DNA of 64,000 bases from Variovorax sp. OV329. Lineage in GTDB: Bacteria > Pseudomonadota > Gammaproteobacteria > Burkholderiales > Burkholderiaceae_C. The position numbers and the translations under genes are program-made. The stretch spans positions 186,001 to 250,000 of the forward strand of contig NZ_FOUG01000006.1 in NCBI RefSeq assembly GCF_900114785.1. Direction: 5' to 3'. Below, in pieces: positions 25,919 through 34,378 of this stretch. The stretch's first letter is position 1, and the number at the start of each line of letters is the position of its first letter. The notes beneath the pieces were generated by a model. That model was not told where the DNA came from and searched no databases. It was given only the letters and a program-made list of their open reading frames with translations.

Positions 25919-28006
25919 TCAGCCCTTGTGGCGCAGCAGGCGCAGGCCGTTGGCGATCACCAGCAGGCTGGCGCCCATGTCGGCGAACACGGCCATCCAC
26001 ATGGTGGCCTGGCCCGCCACCGCCAGCAACAGGAACACCAGCTTGATGCCCAGCGCCAGCGAGATGTTCTGCCACAGCACGCCGTGCGTGCGGCGCGACA
26101 GGCGCACCGTCTCGGCCAGGCGGCGCAGGTCGTCGTTCATGATCACCACGTCGGCCGCTTCCATGGCGATGTCGGTGCCGGCCTTGCCCATGGCGAAGCC
26201 GATGTCGGCCTGGGCGAGCGCGGGTGCGTCGTTGATGCCGTCGCCGGTCATGCCGGTGGGGCCGAAGCGTTGCTGCAGCTCGCGGATGGCGCCCTGCTTT
26301 TCTTCGGGCAGCAGGTTGCTGCGCAGCTCGGTGAGGCCGGCCTGGGAGGCCACCGCGCGCGCCGTGGCCTCGTTGTCGCCGGTGAGCATGACGGGCGCCA
26401 CGCCCATCGCCTCCAGCTCGGCGATGGCCGCGCGCGCGGTCGGCTTGACGGTGTCGGCCACTGCGAAGAGCCCGATCACGCTGCGGGCGCTGGCCAGCAG
26501 CGTCACGGTGCGGCCTTGGCGCTCGTGCTCGCGCAGCGCGGCTTCCAGCTCGTCGCCGCACTGGCCGCGGTCCTCGACCAGGCGGTGGTTGCCCAGCACC
26601 AGCAGGTCGCCGGCGATGCGGCCCTCGGTGCCGCGGCCCGGCAGGGCCTTGAAGTCGGTGATCTCGTAGGCTTCGCTGCGGAAGTGCTCGGGGATGCCGG
26701 CCAGGATGGCACGCGACACCGGGTGGTCCGAGCGGCCGGCCAGCCCCGCGGCGGCACGCTGCACGTCGGCCGGCTGCGCGCCGCCCCAGACCTGCCAGTG
26801 CACCAGCTTCGGCTTGCCCTCGGTGATGGTGCCGGTCTTGTCCAGCGCGATCGCCTTGAGCAAGCGTGCGGCCTCCAGGTGGTTGCCGCCCTTGATCAGG
26901 ATGCCGCGCCGCGCGCCCGAGGTGAGCGCGCTCACCACCGTCACCGGTGTGGACAGCACCAGCGCGCAGGGGCAGGCGATCACCAGCAACACCAGCGCCT
27001 TGTAGATGGCGTCGACCCAGGCCCAGCCCATGAGGAGCGGCGGCAGCACCGCCACCGCCACAGCGATCGCGAAGACGGCGGGCGTGTAGATGGCGGCGAA
27101 GCGGTCGACGAAGCGCTGCGTGGGTGCGCGGGTGGCCTGCGCCTCTTCCACCGCGTGGATGATGCGGTCGAGCGTGGTGGTGCCGGCCGGGGCGGTCACG
27201 CGAAATTGCAGCTCGCCACCCTGGTTGATGGTGCCGGCGAAGACCGCATCGCCCACCCCCTTGTCCACCGGGATGCTCTCGCCCGTCACGCTGGACTGGT
27301 CGATGGCGCTCTGGCCCGCAGTGATGTCGCCGTCGAAAGGCAACCGCTCCCCGGGGCGCACGCGCACCGTCGCGTCCATGGCCACATCGCGCGCGGGCAT
27401 GCGCTGCCAGCTGCCGTCCTCGCGCATCACTTCGGCTTCTTCGGGTGCCAGCGCCATCAGGCTGGAGATGGCGTGGCGCGCGCGGTCGGCCGCGCGGTGC
27501 TCGATGAGCTCGGCCAGCGCATACAGCGCCATCACCATCGCCGCCTCGGGCCACTGGCCGATGAGGAAGGCGCCGGTGACCGCCACCGTCATCAGCGTGT
27601 CGATGCCCAGCTTGCCGCGCAGCAGCGCGCGCAGCCCGCTCTGGTAGATGCCGATGCCCGCCAGCGCGATGGCCAGCGCCGCCAGCGCCATGCCGGCCAC
27701 GTGCCAGGCAGTGGTGTCGGGCGCGAGGAAATGCAGCAGCTCGGCGGAGATGGCCGCCACCAGCGAGGCGGCGAGGCGCCCGATGCCGGGCAGGGGGCCG
27801 TGGTCGTGGCCGTCTTCCGCGCCTTCGTGTGCGTGCGCATGGTCGTGGCCGTGGTCGTGGTGCTCGTGGCCATGCGCCGCCTTTTTCGCCGGGGCGCGCA
27901 GCGGGATCGGAGCGCCGGCGCCGCACCCGCAGCAGTCATCCAGCGCCGCGGCGGCGGGTACGGTCTTGGGAGCAGAGGGCTTGGGGTCGCAGCAGGCGTC
28001 GGACAT
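25919..28006 (-). CDS. Heavy-metal-exporting P1B-type ATPase (Cd/Zn/Pb class)
   Basis: A 695-aa metal pump. Motifs are TGES (241-244), CPC metal site (345-347), DKTGT phosphorylation site (389-393), HP in RSDHPVS and GDGINDAP. The N-terminus lacks a GMTCxxC HMA domain and instead has CC pairs (residues 5-6, 25-26, with Cys28) and a His-rich run (about 45-69, alternating H with D/G/A). It likely exports Zn, Cd or Pb from the cytoplasm. It is divergent from a MerR-type regulator, and the shared 63-bp region holds a 19-bp-spacer promoter. Confidence 0.95.
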   Translation of the reverse strand: MSDACCDPKPSAPKTVPAAAALDDCCGCGAGAPIPLRAPAKKAAHGHEHHDHGHDHAHAHEGAEDGHDHGPLPGIGRLAASLVAAISAELLHFLAPDTTAWHVAGMALAALAIALAGIGIYQSGLRALLRGKLGIDTLMTVAVTGAFLIGQWPEAAMVMALYALAELIEHRAADRARHAISSLMALAPEEAEVMREDGSWQRMPARDVAMDATVRVRPGERLPFDGDITAGQSAIDQSSVTGESIPVDKGVGDAVFAGTINQGGELQFRVTAPAGTTTLDRIIHAVEEAQATRAPTQRFVDRFAAIYTPAVFAIAVAVAVLPPLLMGWAWVDAIYKALVLLVIACPCALVLSTPVTVVSALTSGARRGILIKGGNHLEAARLLKAIALDKTGTITEGKPKLVHWQVWGGAQPADVQRAAAGLAGRSDHPVSRAILAGIPEHFRSEAYEITDFKALPGRGTEGRIAGDLLVLGNHRLVEDRGQCGDELEAALREHERQGRTVTLLASARSVIGLFAVADTVKPTARAAIAELEAMGVAPVMLTGDNEATARAVASQAGLTELRSNLLPEEKQGAIRELQQRFGPTGMTGDGINDAPALAQADIGFAMGKAGTDIAMEAADVVIMNDDLRRLAETVRLSRRTHGVLWQNISLALGIKLVFLLLAVAGQATMWMAVFADMGASLLVIANGLRLLRHKG

Positions 28007-28035
28007 GGGTGCAGGGCTTTTTCAGGTGTGCCACC

Positions 28036-28066
28036 ATTGGAAAGCTTCAAGTCCCTTCAAGGTCAA
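28036..28066 (-). promoter_or_regulatory. MerR-type promoter/operator of the metal ATPase
   Basis: On the minus strand -35 TTGACC (28061-28066) and -10 TCCAAT (28036-28041) are separated by 19 nt, the overlong spacer typical of MerR-activated promoters. The spacer holds the imperfect dyad CCTTGAAG, 3 nt, CTTGAAGC (arms about 7/8 complementary). Metal-bound MerR proteins untwist such spacers to activate transcription. Confidence 0.7.
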
Positions 28067-28069
28067 GCC

Positions 28070-28546
28070 ATGCCAGGAAAAAAGCCGTCCGCCGGTCAAG
28101 GTTATCGCATCGGCCAAGCGGCAGACCGCAGCGGCGTGAGCGCCGCCAACATCCGCTACTACGAATCACAAGGCCTGCTCGCGCCGGCCGCACGCGGCGA
28201 GAACAGCTACCGCCTCTACAGCGAATCGGACCTGCACCAGCTGCGCTTCATCCGCATGTGCCGGGCCATGGACATGTCGCTGGACGAGGTGCGCACCCTG
28301 CTGGGCCTGGACCTCTCGCGCAAGGCCGATTGCGCCGCCGCCTGCGTGGCGCTGGATGCGCACCTGTCGCATGTGCACGAGCGCCTGATCGAGCTGCAGG
28401 CGCTGGAGGCCAAGCTCAAGTCCCTGCGGGATTGCTGCGACGGCACCGGTCCGCACTGCCTGCTGATCGAGGCGCTGCACGACCGCGCCGATGCGCAGCC
28501 TGGCGACGAGGAAGGGCGCGCCAACGCGGTGACGCGCCACGTCTGA
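28070..28546 (+). CDS. MerR-family metal-responsive regulator (CadR/PbrR-like)
   Basis: A 158-aa protein with an N-terminal winged helix (GYRIGQAADRSGVSAANIRY at 11-30), a long dimerisation helix and cysteines 88, 122, 123 and 130 in the spacing of CadR/PbrR metal sites (DC, then CC, seven residues, C). It senses Cd, Pb or Zn. It lies divergent from the P1B ATPase it is expected to control. The gene ends exactly where the convergent small gene at 28547 ends. Confidence 0.93.
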   Translation: MPGKKPSAGQGYRIGQAADRSGVSAANIRYYESQGLLAPAARGENSYRLYSESDLHQLRFIRMCRAMDMSLDEVRTLLGLDLSRKADCAAACVALDAHLSHVHERLIELQALEAKLKSLRDCCDGTGPHCLLIEALHDRADAQPGDEEGRANAVTRHV

Positions 28547-28846
28547 CTAGCCGTCCATCTCCAGCCGAAGGCGCGCGTGGGCCAGCCAGGACTGCAGGCC
28601 GTCCAGCAGGTCCTTCTGGCTGAACGAACAGCTTTCGTCGCTGAACAGGGCACTGGCCGAGAGGCGGTCCAGCAGGTCGCCCAGCACGGTCTCGAAGCGC
28701 TCGGGCAGCGCGGCGCGCAACTCGGCCGCCTCGCTGGCGCGCGCCGACAGGTTGTCGATGCCGCCCTGGCCGCTTCGCAACTGCTCCAGCGCCTTGGACA
28801 GCGACTGCCATTGCGTTTCCAGCGTGGTGGAAGTTCGAGTGCTCAT
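28547..28846 (-). CDS. Small hypothetical protein, helical
   Basis: A 99-aa acidic, helix-rich protein (MSTRTSTTLETQWQSLSKAL at the start; LLDGLQSWLAHARLRLEM at the end). No domain recognised. Its start overlaps the GDPD gene stop (ATGA), so it is translated from the GDPD mRNA. A link to glycerophosphodiester metabolism is not shown. Confidence 0.65.
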   Translation of the reverse strand: MSTRTSTTLETQWQSLSKALEQLRSGQGGIDNLSARASEAAELRAALPERFETVLGDLLDRLSASALFSDESCSFSQKDLLDGLQSWLAHARLRLEMDG

Positions 28847-29823
28847 TTCACTGCCTCCGTGCCGTTGGGAAGGGGCATGCCGCGCTCGCGCATCAGCTCG
28901 CGCAGCACATCGGGGTAGTCGGTGATGATGCCGTCCACGCCCAGGTCGAGCAGGCGGGCCATGTCGGCGCGGGCATTCACCGTCCAGGGGAGCACCAGCA
29001 GGCCCAGCTTGTGCGCTTCCTGCACCTGGGCCTGCGTCAGGTCGCGATAGGCCGGCGACCAGGTCAGCGGCGCGGTCGAGGGGCCGGCGGCCGCCTTCAG
29101 CAGCTGCGGCGCCGAGCCGCCATGGGATGCCAGTTCCAGCCCCATCGTCCAGCGCGGGTCGGCCAGCGTGCGGCCGCTGCTGAGATAGGCGCGCGGAATC
29201 TGCGGCGCACGCTGGCCGACGCGGGCCAGGGTGCGCCAGTCGAAGCTCTGGATGGTCACGCGGCCCGCCATGCCGGCGCGCTCGATCTCGGCCAGCAGGG
29301 CGTCGGTGATCGCGTCGGGCGATGCGGTCTCGTCCGGCAGCGTGGGGTCGACCTTGGTCTCGATGTTGAAGCGCAGCTTCGAGCCGGGCGTGGCCCGCAC
29401 CTGCTCGAACAGCGCGGCCAGGGTGGGAATGCGCTGGCCGTCCGCCGCCTGCTGCCGGGTGAACTGCTTGCCGTAGTCGCTTTCGGCGCGGATGCGGCCG
29501 ACGTCGTAGCGCTGCAGTTCGGCCAGGGTCAGCGAGCGGATCGTCGGGCCCTTGGCGGCGAGCCACTGGCCTTGCGCGTCCCGGGTGTGGTCGGGGTTGA
29601 GCGAGGTGTCGTGCGAGACCACGACCACGCCGTCGGCGCTCAGGCCGATGTCCAGTTCCAGCGTGTCCACGCCCAGGGCCGCGGCCTGCGCGAAGGCGGC
29701 CAGGGTGTTCTCGGGCGCCAGGCCGCGTCCGCCACGGTGGGCCTGCAGGTCAAAGGCCAGGGCCGGCGCGGCCACGAGGAGGGCCAGCAGCGGCGTGGCA
29801 AGGCGGGGGCGGAATGCGGACAT
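28843..29823 (-). CDS. Periplasmic glycerophosphodiester phosphodiesterase (GDPD)
   Basis: A 326-aa protein with a signal peptide (LATPLLALLVAAPALA, cut near residue 23). The GDPD catalytic set is visible: His29-Arg30, Glu38-Asn39-Thr40, Glu56, Asp58, and His71-Asp72. It hydrolyses glycerophosphodiesters to glycerol-3-phosphate and an alcohol and resembles GlpQ-like periplasmic enzymes. It is divergent from an SDR gene across 155 bp. Confidence 0.93.
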   Translation of the reverse strand: MSAFRPRLATPLLALLVAAPALAFDLQAHRGGRGLAPENTLAAFAQAAALGVDTLELDIGLSADGVVVVSHDTSLNPDHTRDAQGQWLAAKGPTIRSLTLAELQRYDVGRIRAESDYGKQFTRQQAADGQRIPTLAALFEQVRATPGSKLRFNIETKVDPTLPDETASPDAITDALLAEIERAGMAGRVTIQSFDWRTLARVGQRAPQIPRAYLSSGRTLADPRWTMGLELASHGGSAPQLLKAAAGPSTAPLTWSPAYRDLTQAQVQEAHKLGLLVLPWTVNARADMARLLDLGVDGIITDYPDVLRELMRERGMPLPNGTEAVK

Positions 29824-29842
29824 GGCGGCGCAGCTTGCCACA

Positions 29843-29867
29843 GTCGGCCGACAAGGCGATGTCGGCC
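29843..29867. promoter_or_regulatory. GTCGGCC-type palindrome plus extra half-site
   Basis: GTCGGCCGAC (29843-29852) is a perfect 10-bp palindrome, and the half-site GTCGGCC recurs at 29861-29867. It lies 20 nt upstream of the GDPD start on the divergent side. A binding protein is not known. Confidence 0.3.
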
Positions 29868-29932
29868 ATCGTCCCGACCTCATTCCGCCCGGGCGCAGGC
29901 TGCGGAGAATCGCGAGGGCCTGCATCGATGGC

Positions 29933-29953
29933 GGGCCATGCTTAACATGCCCC
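29933..29953. promoter_or_regulatory. Candidate operator upstream of SDR gene
   Basis: GGGCCATG, 5 nt (CTTAA), CATGCCCC forms a 7-of-8 matched inverted repeat centred 36 nt upstream of the SDR start at 29979. Size and spacing resemble a TetR- or MarR-type site. No such regulator gene is adjacent. Confidence 0.35.
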
Positions 29954-29978
29954 ACCCAACAGCAAGAGGAGTGCTCCC

Positions 29979-30773
29979 ATGAGTGAACGCAAGGCCGCCA
30001 TCGTCACCGGCTCGGCCACCGGCGTCGGTGCCGCCACCGCGCTGGAACTGGCCAGGCGCGGCTACGACGTGCTGATCAACTACAGCCGCAGCGAGCAGGA
30101 AGCGCATGCCTCGGAAGCCGCCTGCCGCGCCGCCGGCGCCGACACCCTGCTGGTGCGCGGCGACGTTGCCAGCGACGCAGATTGCCGCGCCATGGTCGAG
30201 GCCGCGCTCGCGCGCTGGAAGCGGCTGGATGCGCTGGTCAACAACGCCGGCATCACCACCTTCGTGGGCGCCGGCCAGTGGGATGCGCTGGACGCCGAGG
30301 CCTTCCAGCGCATCTACGCGGTGAACGTGATCGGTGCCTTCCAGATGGTGCGAGCCGCGGCCGAAGCGCTCAAGTCAAGCGGCGGCGCGGTGGTGAACGT
30401 GTCTTCCATCGCTGGCAGCCTGGGCATCGGATCGTCGGTGCCCTACGTGGCCTCCAAGGGCGCGGTCAATTCGATGACCCTGCACCTGGCCCGCACGCTG
30501 GCGCCGAAGGTGCGGGTGAACGCGGTGTGCCCCGGCCTCATCACCACGCGGTGGTTCGTCGACGGCGTGGGCGCCGAGGCGGCGGAGAAGCTCAAGGCCG
30601 GCTACGAGCAGATGTCGCCGCTGGCCCGCGCCAGCAGCGCCGAAGACGTGGCCGACGCGGTGATCTGGCTCATCGAGGGTGCGCGCAGCACCACCGGCGA
30701 GATGATCCACCTGGACGGCGGCATGCACCTGGGCGGCACCATCCGCGTGCCGTCGGCGGCATCGCCACTCTGA
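29979..30773 (+). CDS. SDR-family oxidoreductase
   Basis: A 264-aa short-chain dehydrogenase with TGSATGVG (10-17), NNAG (88-91), catalytic Ser142/143, Tyr156 and Lys160 (YVASK). Arg37 after the second strand (NYSRS) suggests NADP(H). It has an AGAGGA ribosome site. It resembles 3-oxoacyl-ACP reductase-like proteins, but the substrate is unknown. It stands alone, divergent from GDPD and convergent with the DUF1439 gene. Confidence 0.9.
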   Translation: MSERKAAIVTGSATGVGAATALELARRGYDVLINYSRSEQEAHASEAACRAAGADTLLVRGDVASDADCRAMVEAALARWKRLDALVNNAGITTFVGAGQWDALDAEAFQRIYAVNVIGAFQMVRAAAEALKSSGGAVVNVSSIAGSLGIGSSVPYVASKGAVNSMTLHLARTLAPKVRVNAVCPGLITTRWFVDGVGAEAAEKLKAGYEQMSPLARASSAEDVADAVIWLIEGARSTTGEMIHLDGGMHLGGTIRVPSAASPL

Positions 30774-30779
30774 GCCGGA

Positions 30780-31361
30780 CTACTTCAGCTGCACCTTGAT
30801 CTCATCCTGTGCCACGGTGATGTCGCCGATCTCGTAGGTCTTGCGGCCGAAGCGCAGTTCCTCGGGCTTGAAGGTGCGCAAGGGGTAGCCCTGCAGCAGC
30901 TCCTGCGCCACGGCGCCGCCGATGCGCTTCAGGCGCTCGGCGTCGCGCCCGGTGACGCCATCCAGCTCCAGCCGCTCGGCGCGCGGGTCCTGCAGGCGCA
31001 GGGCCAGCGCCGGCGCGTCGTAGCGCAGCGCGCTGCTGATGGACACCATGCCGCCCACGGTCGAAGGCTGCAGGAAGGGGCTGTTGATGGACAGCCGCGC
31101 GGTGAGGGCCGCGCGGTTGGCCCCCGCGTCCAGCGCCAGCACCGGATCGAGCAGCGAGACGTTGAACACCTCGGCATAGCGCTGCGTGAGCGGGAAGCGC
31201 TTGGTGATCTCGGCCTGCAGCTCTTCGCGGCTCGCGGTGTATTCGCTCAGGAAGAAGTTGAAGCCGGCGTGCGCGGCCAGCGGCAGGCCCAGGGGCAGGG
31301 CGACCGCGCTGGCGCGCAGCAGGAAGAGGCGGCGCGAGGCATGTTGCAGGCGAGGGGGCAT
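30780..31361 (-). CDS. DUF1439-type exported protein
   Basis: A 193-aa protein with an N-terminal signal (RRLFLLRASAVALPLGLPLA, cut near AHA-G). The mature part starts GFNFFLSEYTASREELQAEI, a pattern of DUF1439 proteins, which are lipid-binding-like (BPI/tubular-fold) periplasmic proteins of unknown role. The expected lipobox cysteine is absent, so it is likely soluble. It follows the amino-acid ABC operon by 35 bp on the same strand. Confidence 0.75.
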   Translation of the reverse strand: MPPRLQHASRRLFLLRASAVALPLGLPLAAHAGFNFFLSEYTASREELQAEITKRFPLTQRYAEVFNVSLLDPVLALDAGANRAALTARLSINSPFLQPSTVGGMVSISSALRYDAPALALRLQDPRAERLELDGVTGRDAERLKRIGGAVAQELLQGYPLRTFKPEELRFGRKTYEIGDITVAQDEIKVQLK

Positions 31362-31396
31362 GGACCTGTGAGCTTGCCACAGGCCCGCGGGTTCAA

Positions 31397-32191
31397 CTAA
31401 TCGTGCAGCGAGGACAGGAACTGCTTGAGCTCCGGCGTCTGCGGATCGCCGAACAGCTGCGCCGGCGGCGCCATCTCGTGCACGCGGCCCTGGTGCATGA
31501 AGATCACCCGGTCGGCCACCTTGCGGGCGAAGTTCATCTCGTGCGTGACCATGAGCAGGGTCATGCCTTCCTCGGCCAGCGACTCGACCACGCGCAGCAC
31601 CTCGCCCACCAGCTCGGGGTCGAGCGCCGAGGTGATCTCGTCGCACAGCAGCACCGCGGGCTCCATGGCCAGGGCGCGCGCAATGGCCACGCGCTGCTGC
31701 TGGCCGCCGGAAAGCTGCTCGGGCATGGCGTCGAACTTCTCTTCCAGCCCCACGCGGGCCAGCAGCTTGCGCGCCTGCGAGGCAGCCTGGATCTTCTGGC
31801 GGCTCTTGACCAGCATGGGGGCCAGCATCACGTTGCGTCCCACCGTGAGATGCGGAAAGAGATTGAAGCCCTGGAAGATCATGCCCACGCGCTGGCGCAA
31901 CTCGCGCATGGCCATGGCGCTTTCGTGCAGCAGCGGCTTGCCGTCCACCGTGAGCGCACCTTCCTGGAACACCTCCAGCCCGTTGATGCAGCGAAGAAGC
32001 GTGCTCTTGCCCGAGCCGCTCTTGCCGATGATGGCGATGACCTCGCCGCGCCGCACATCCAGGTCGATGCCCTTGAGCACCTCGTTCGTGCCGTAGGACT
32101 TGCGCAGCGCCGTGATGCGCACGATGGGCGCGCCACCGGGCGGCGGCGCCACGCGCTCTTGCGTTTGCGATGGTTCAAGCACGGCGGCCAT
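31397..32191 (-). CDS. Polar amino-acid ABC transporter ATP-binding protein
   Basis: A 264-aa ABC ATPase of the GlnQ/HisP class. Walker A GKSGSGKS is at 56-63, followed by signature LSGGQQQRVA, Walker B AVLLCDEITSALDP and switch histidine in VTHEM. It energises import through the two permeases upstream, whose second gene it overlaps by 17 nt. A Pro-rich 20-residue extension precedes the domain. Confidence 0.95.
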   Translation of the reverse strand: MAAVLEPSQTQERVAPPPGGAPIVRITALRKSYGTNEVLKGIDLDVRRGEVIAIIGKSGSGKSTLLRCINGLEVFQEGALTVDGKPLLHESAMAMRELRQRVGMIFQGFNLFPHLTVGRNVMLAPMLVKSRQKIQAASQARKLLARVGLEEKFDAMPEQLSGGQQQRVAIARALAMEPAVLLCDEITSALDPELVGEVLRVVESLAEEGMTLLMVTHEMNFARKVADRVIFMHQGRVHEMAPPAQLFGDPQTPELKQFLSSLHD

Positions 32192-32828
32192 GGGTCTTTC
32201 TCTCGAGTTGGCGAGCCAGCAGGCTCACCGGGAAGCACAGGGCGAAGTACATCAGGGCCACGCAGCTGAACACCACGAAGGGCTTGAAGGTGGCGTTGGA
32301 AATCATGCTGCCGGCCTTGGTGAGCTCCACGAAGCCGATCACCGACGCGAGGGCGGTGCCCTTGATCACCTGCACCAGGAAGCCCACCGTGGGCGCGATG
32401 GCAATCTTCAGCGCCTGCGGCAGGATGATGTGGCGCATCTGCTCGCCAAAGCGCAGCGCCAGGCTCGTGGAAGCCTCCCACTGACCCTTGGGGATGGAGG
32501 CCACGCAGCCGCGCCAGATCTCGGTGAGGAAGGCGCTGGTGTAGAGCGTGAGGGCCAGCGCCGCCGCCGTCCACGGCGAGACCTCGATGCCCAGCAGCGC
32601 AATGCCGAAGTAGGCCAGGAAGAGCTGCATCAGCAGCGGCGTGCCCTGGAAGAGCTGCACGTAGAGCCCGACCGCCTTGTCGGCGAATCGTCCGCCGGAC
32701 AGGCGCGCGAACAGCAGCAGCGCCCCCACCAGCCCGCCGCCCACGAAGGCGATGGCTGACAGCGCCACCGTCCAGCGCAGCGCCAGCAGCAGGTTGCGCA
32801 GGATGTCCCAGAGCGAGAAGTCGTTCAT
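32175..32828 (-). CDS. Polar amino-acid ABC transporter permease (HisM/GlnP-like)
   Basis: A 217-aa, about 5-helix inner-membrane permease with the EAA loop (WEASTSLALRFGEQMRHIIL and PQALKIA) that docks to the ATPase. It is homologous to but distinct from the neighbouring permease, so the pair likely forms a heterodimer. It starts 4 nt after the other permease stop. Confidence 0.94.
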   Translation of the reverse strand: MNDFSLWDILRNLLLALRWTVALSAIAFVGGGLVGALLLFARLSGGRFADKAVGLYVQLFQGTPLLMQLFLAYFGIALLGIEVSPWTAAALALTLYTSAFLTEIWRGCVASIPKGQWEASTSLALRFGEQMRHIILPQALKIAIAPTVGFLVQVIKGTALASVIGFVELTKAGSMISNATFKPFVVFSCVALMYFALCFPVSLLARQLERKTHGRRA

Positions 32829-32832
32829 GCGC

Positions 32833-33489
32833 TCAACGCCCGAAGAAAAAGCGCGGACCCATCCAGTTGAGCAGCCGGCGCGCCAGGATGGACAGGAGCA
32901 GGTACACCAACGTGGCCACGATGAAGGCCTCGAAGGCGCGGAAGTTGCGGCTCTGGATCAGGTTGGCCGCGTAGCTGAGTTCTTCCACCGAGATCTGGCT
33001 GCACACGGCCGAGCCCAGCATCACGATGATGATCTGGCTCACCATGGCCGGCCACACCTTGCGAAGCGCGGGCGGCAGGATCACCCGCGTGAAGACCTGC
33101 ACCTTGTTCAAAGCCAGGCTCAGCGCGGCCTCGATCTGCCCGCGTGGCGTCGCCTCGATGCCGGCGCGGATGATCTCGGTGGCGTAGGCCCCCAGGTTGA
33201 GCACCATGGCGATCACCGAGGCCACCTCGGGCGTGAGCTTGACCCCCGCCGCCGGCAGCCCGAAGAAGATGAAGAAGAGCTGCACGATGAAGGGCGTGTT
33301 GCGGATCAGCTCCACGTACGTGCCCACCAGCCAGCGGAGCCAGGGCGGACCGTTCGCCCGTGCCCAGGCGCACAGCGTGCCCACCACCATGCCAATGACG
33401 GTGGCGATGGCCGTGAGCCCCAGTGTCCAGGCCACGCCCCTGGCGAGCATGCGCCAGTCGACCAGGATGGCGCCGAAGTCGAACTCCAT
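32833..33489 (-). CDS. Polar amino-acid ABC transporter permease (HisQ/GltJ-like)
   Basis: A 218-aa permease with the typical FIVQLFFIFFGLP segment and EAA loop (IEAALSLALNKVQVFTRVIL PPALRK). It is the second gene of the receptor/permease/permease/ATPase operon at 31397-34296, 12 nt after the receptor stop. Confidence 0.94.
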   Translation of the reverse strand: MEFDFGAILVDWRMLARGVAWTLGLTAIATVIGMVVGTLCAWARANGPPWLRWLVGTYVELIRNTPFIVQLFFIFFGLPAAGVKLTPEVASVIAMVLNLGAYATEIIRAGIEATPRGQIEAALSLALNKVQVFTRVILPPALRKVWPAMVSQIIIVMLGSAVCSQISVEELSYAANLIQSRNFRAFEAFIVATLVYLLLSILARRLLNWMGPRFFFGR

Positions 33490-33501
33490 GGCGGCGCGCG
33501 T

Positions 33502-34296
33502 TCAGACGGGCAGTTCGCCGATGCCCTTGCCCAGCCACTTCTTGGACATGGCGTCCAGCGTGCCGTCCTTCTTGGCGGCGGCGATGATCTCGTTCACCTT
33601 GGCCTTGAGCGGGTCCTCGCCCTTGGCGATGCCGATGTAGCAGGGGCTGTCCTTGAGCAGCAGCTTGAACTCCGCGTTGATCTGCGGGTTCTTCGTGATC
33701 ATCTCGGCCGCAACGGCGCCGCTGGCCGCGAGGATCTGGGTCTGGCCCGAGACGAAGGCGGCGATGGTGGCGTTGTTGTCCTCGAAGCGGCGATAGTCGA
33801 CGTTGGCGGGCGCCACCTTGTTGAGTTCCTGGTCCTCCATGGCGCCGCGGGTGACGGCCACCGTCTTGCCCGCCAGGTCGCCGAAGCTCTTCACCGGCAT
33901 GCTCTTGGGGCCGAACACGCCCTGGAAGAAAGGCGCATAGGCCGAGCTGAAGTCGATCACCTTCTCGCGCTCGGCGTTCTTGCCCAGGGTGGAGATGACC
34001 AGGTCCGCCTTCTTCGTCTGCAGGTAGGGAATGCGGTTGGCGCTGGTGACGGGCACCAGTTCCACCTTCACGCCCAGCTTGGTGGCGATGAGCCGGGCCA
34101 TGTCGACGTCCAGGCCGATGGGCGTCATGGTCTTGTCGACCGAGCCGTAGGGTGGGTAGTCGGTGGGAATGGCGACCTTGAGGGTCTTCGACTTCAGGAT
34201 GTTGTCGAGCGCGGCCTGGGCCTGGGCGGCGCCGGTGCCCAGCAGGGCGGCGAAGGCAAGGCCGAGCAGGGCGATGCGGCGGGAGGGAGAGGGCAT
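33502..34296 (-). CDS. Periplasmic amino-acid-binding protein of the ABC importer
   Basis: A 264-aa family-3 receptor. The signal peptide (RRIALLGLAFAALLGTGAAQ, cut near AQA) precedes the two-lobed domain with LKVAIPTDYPPYGSVD, GLDVDMARLIA and TRGAMEDQELNK. First gene of the operon. The aspartate typical of the amino-acid carboxylate/amine pocket cannot be assigned with certainty, so the ligand (polar or acidic amino acid, opine) is unknown. Start set at MPSPSRR by the signal peptide. Confidence 0.93.
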   Translation of the reverse strand: MPSPSRRIALLGLAFAALLGTGAAQAQAALDNILKSKTLKVAIPTDYPPYGSVDKTMTPIGLDVDMARLIATKLGVKVELVPVTSANRIPYLQTKKADLVISTLGKNAEREKVIDFSSAYAPFFQGVFGPKSMPVKSFGDLAGKTVAVTRGAMEDQELNKVAPANVDYRRFEDNNATIAAFVSGQTQILAASGAVAAEMITKNPQINAEFKLLLKDSPCYIGIAKGEDPLKAKVNEIIAAAKKDGTLDAMSKKWLGKGIGELPV

Positions 34297-34378
34297 GTCG
34301 GGCGTCCTGGGCAAGAGGTAGAGGCAGCCGCCGATCGGCCGCCTCCTGCCCGACATGCAAGAGCTGTGCCGCGGGTCC

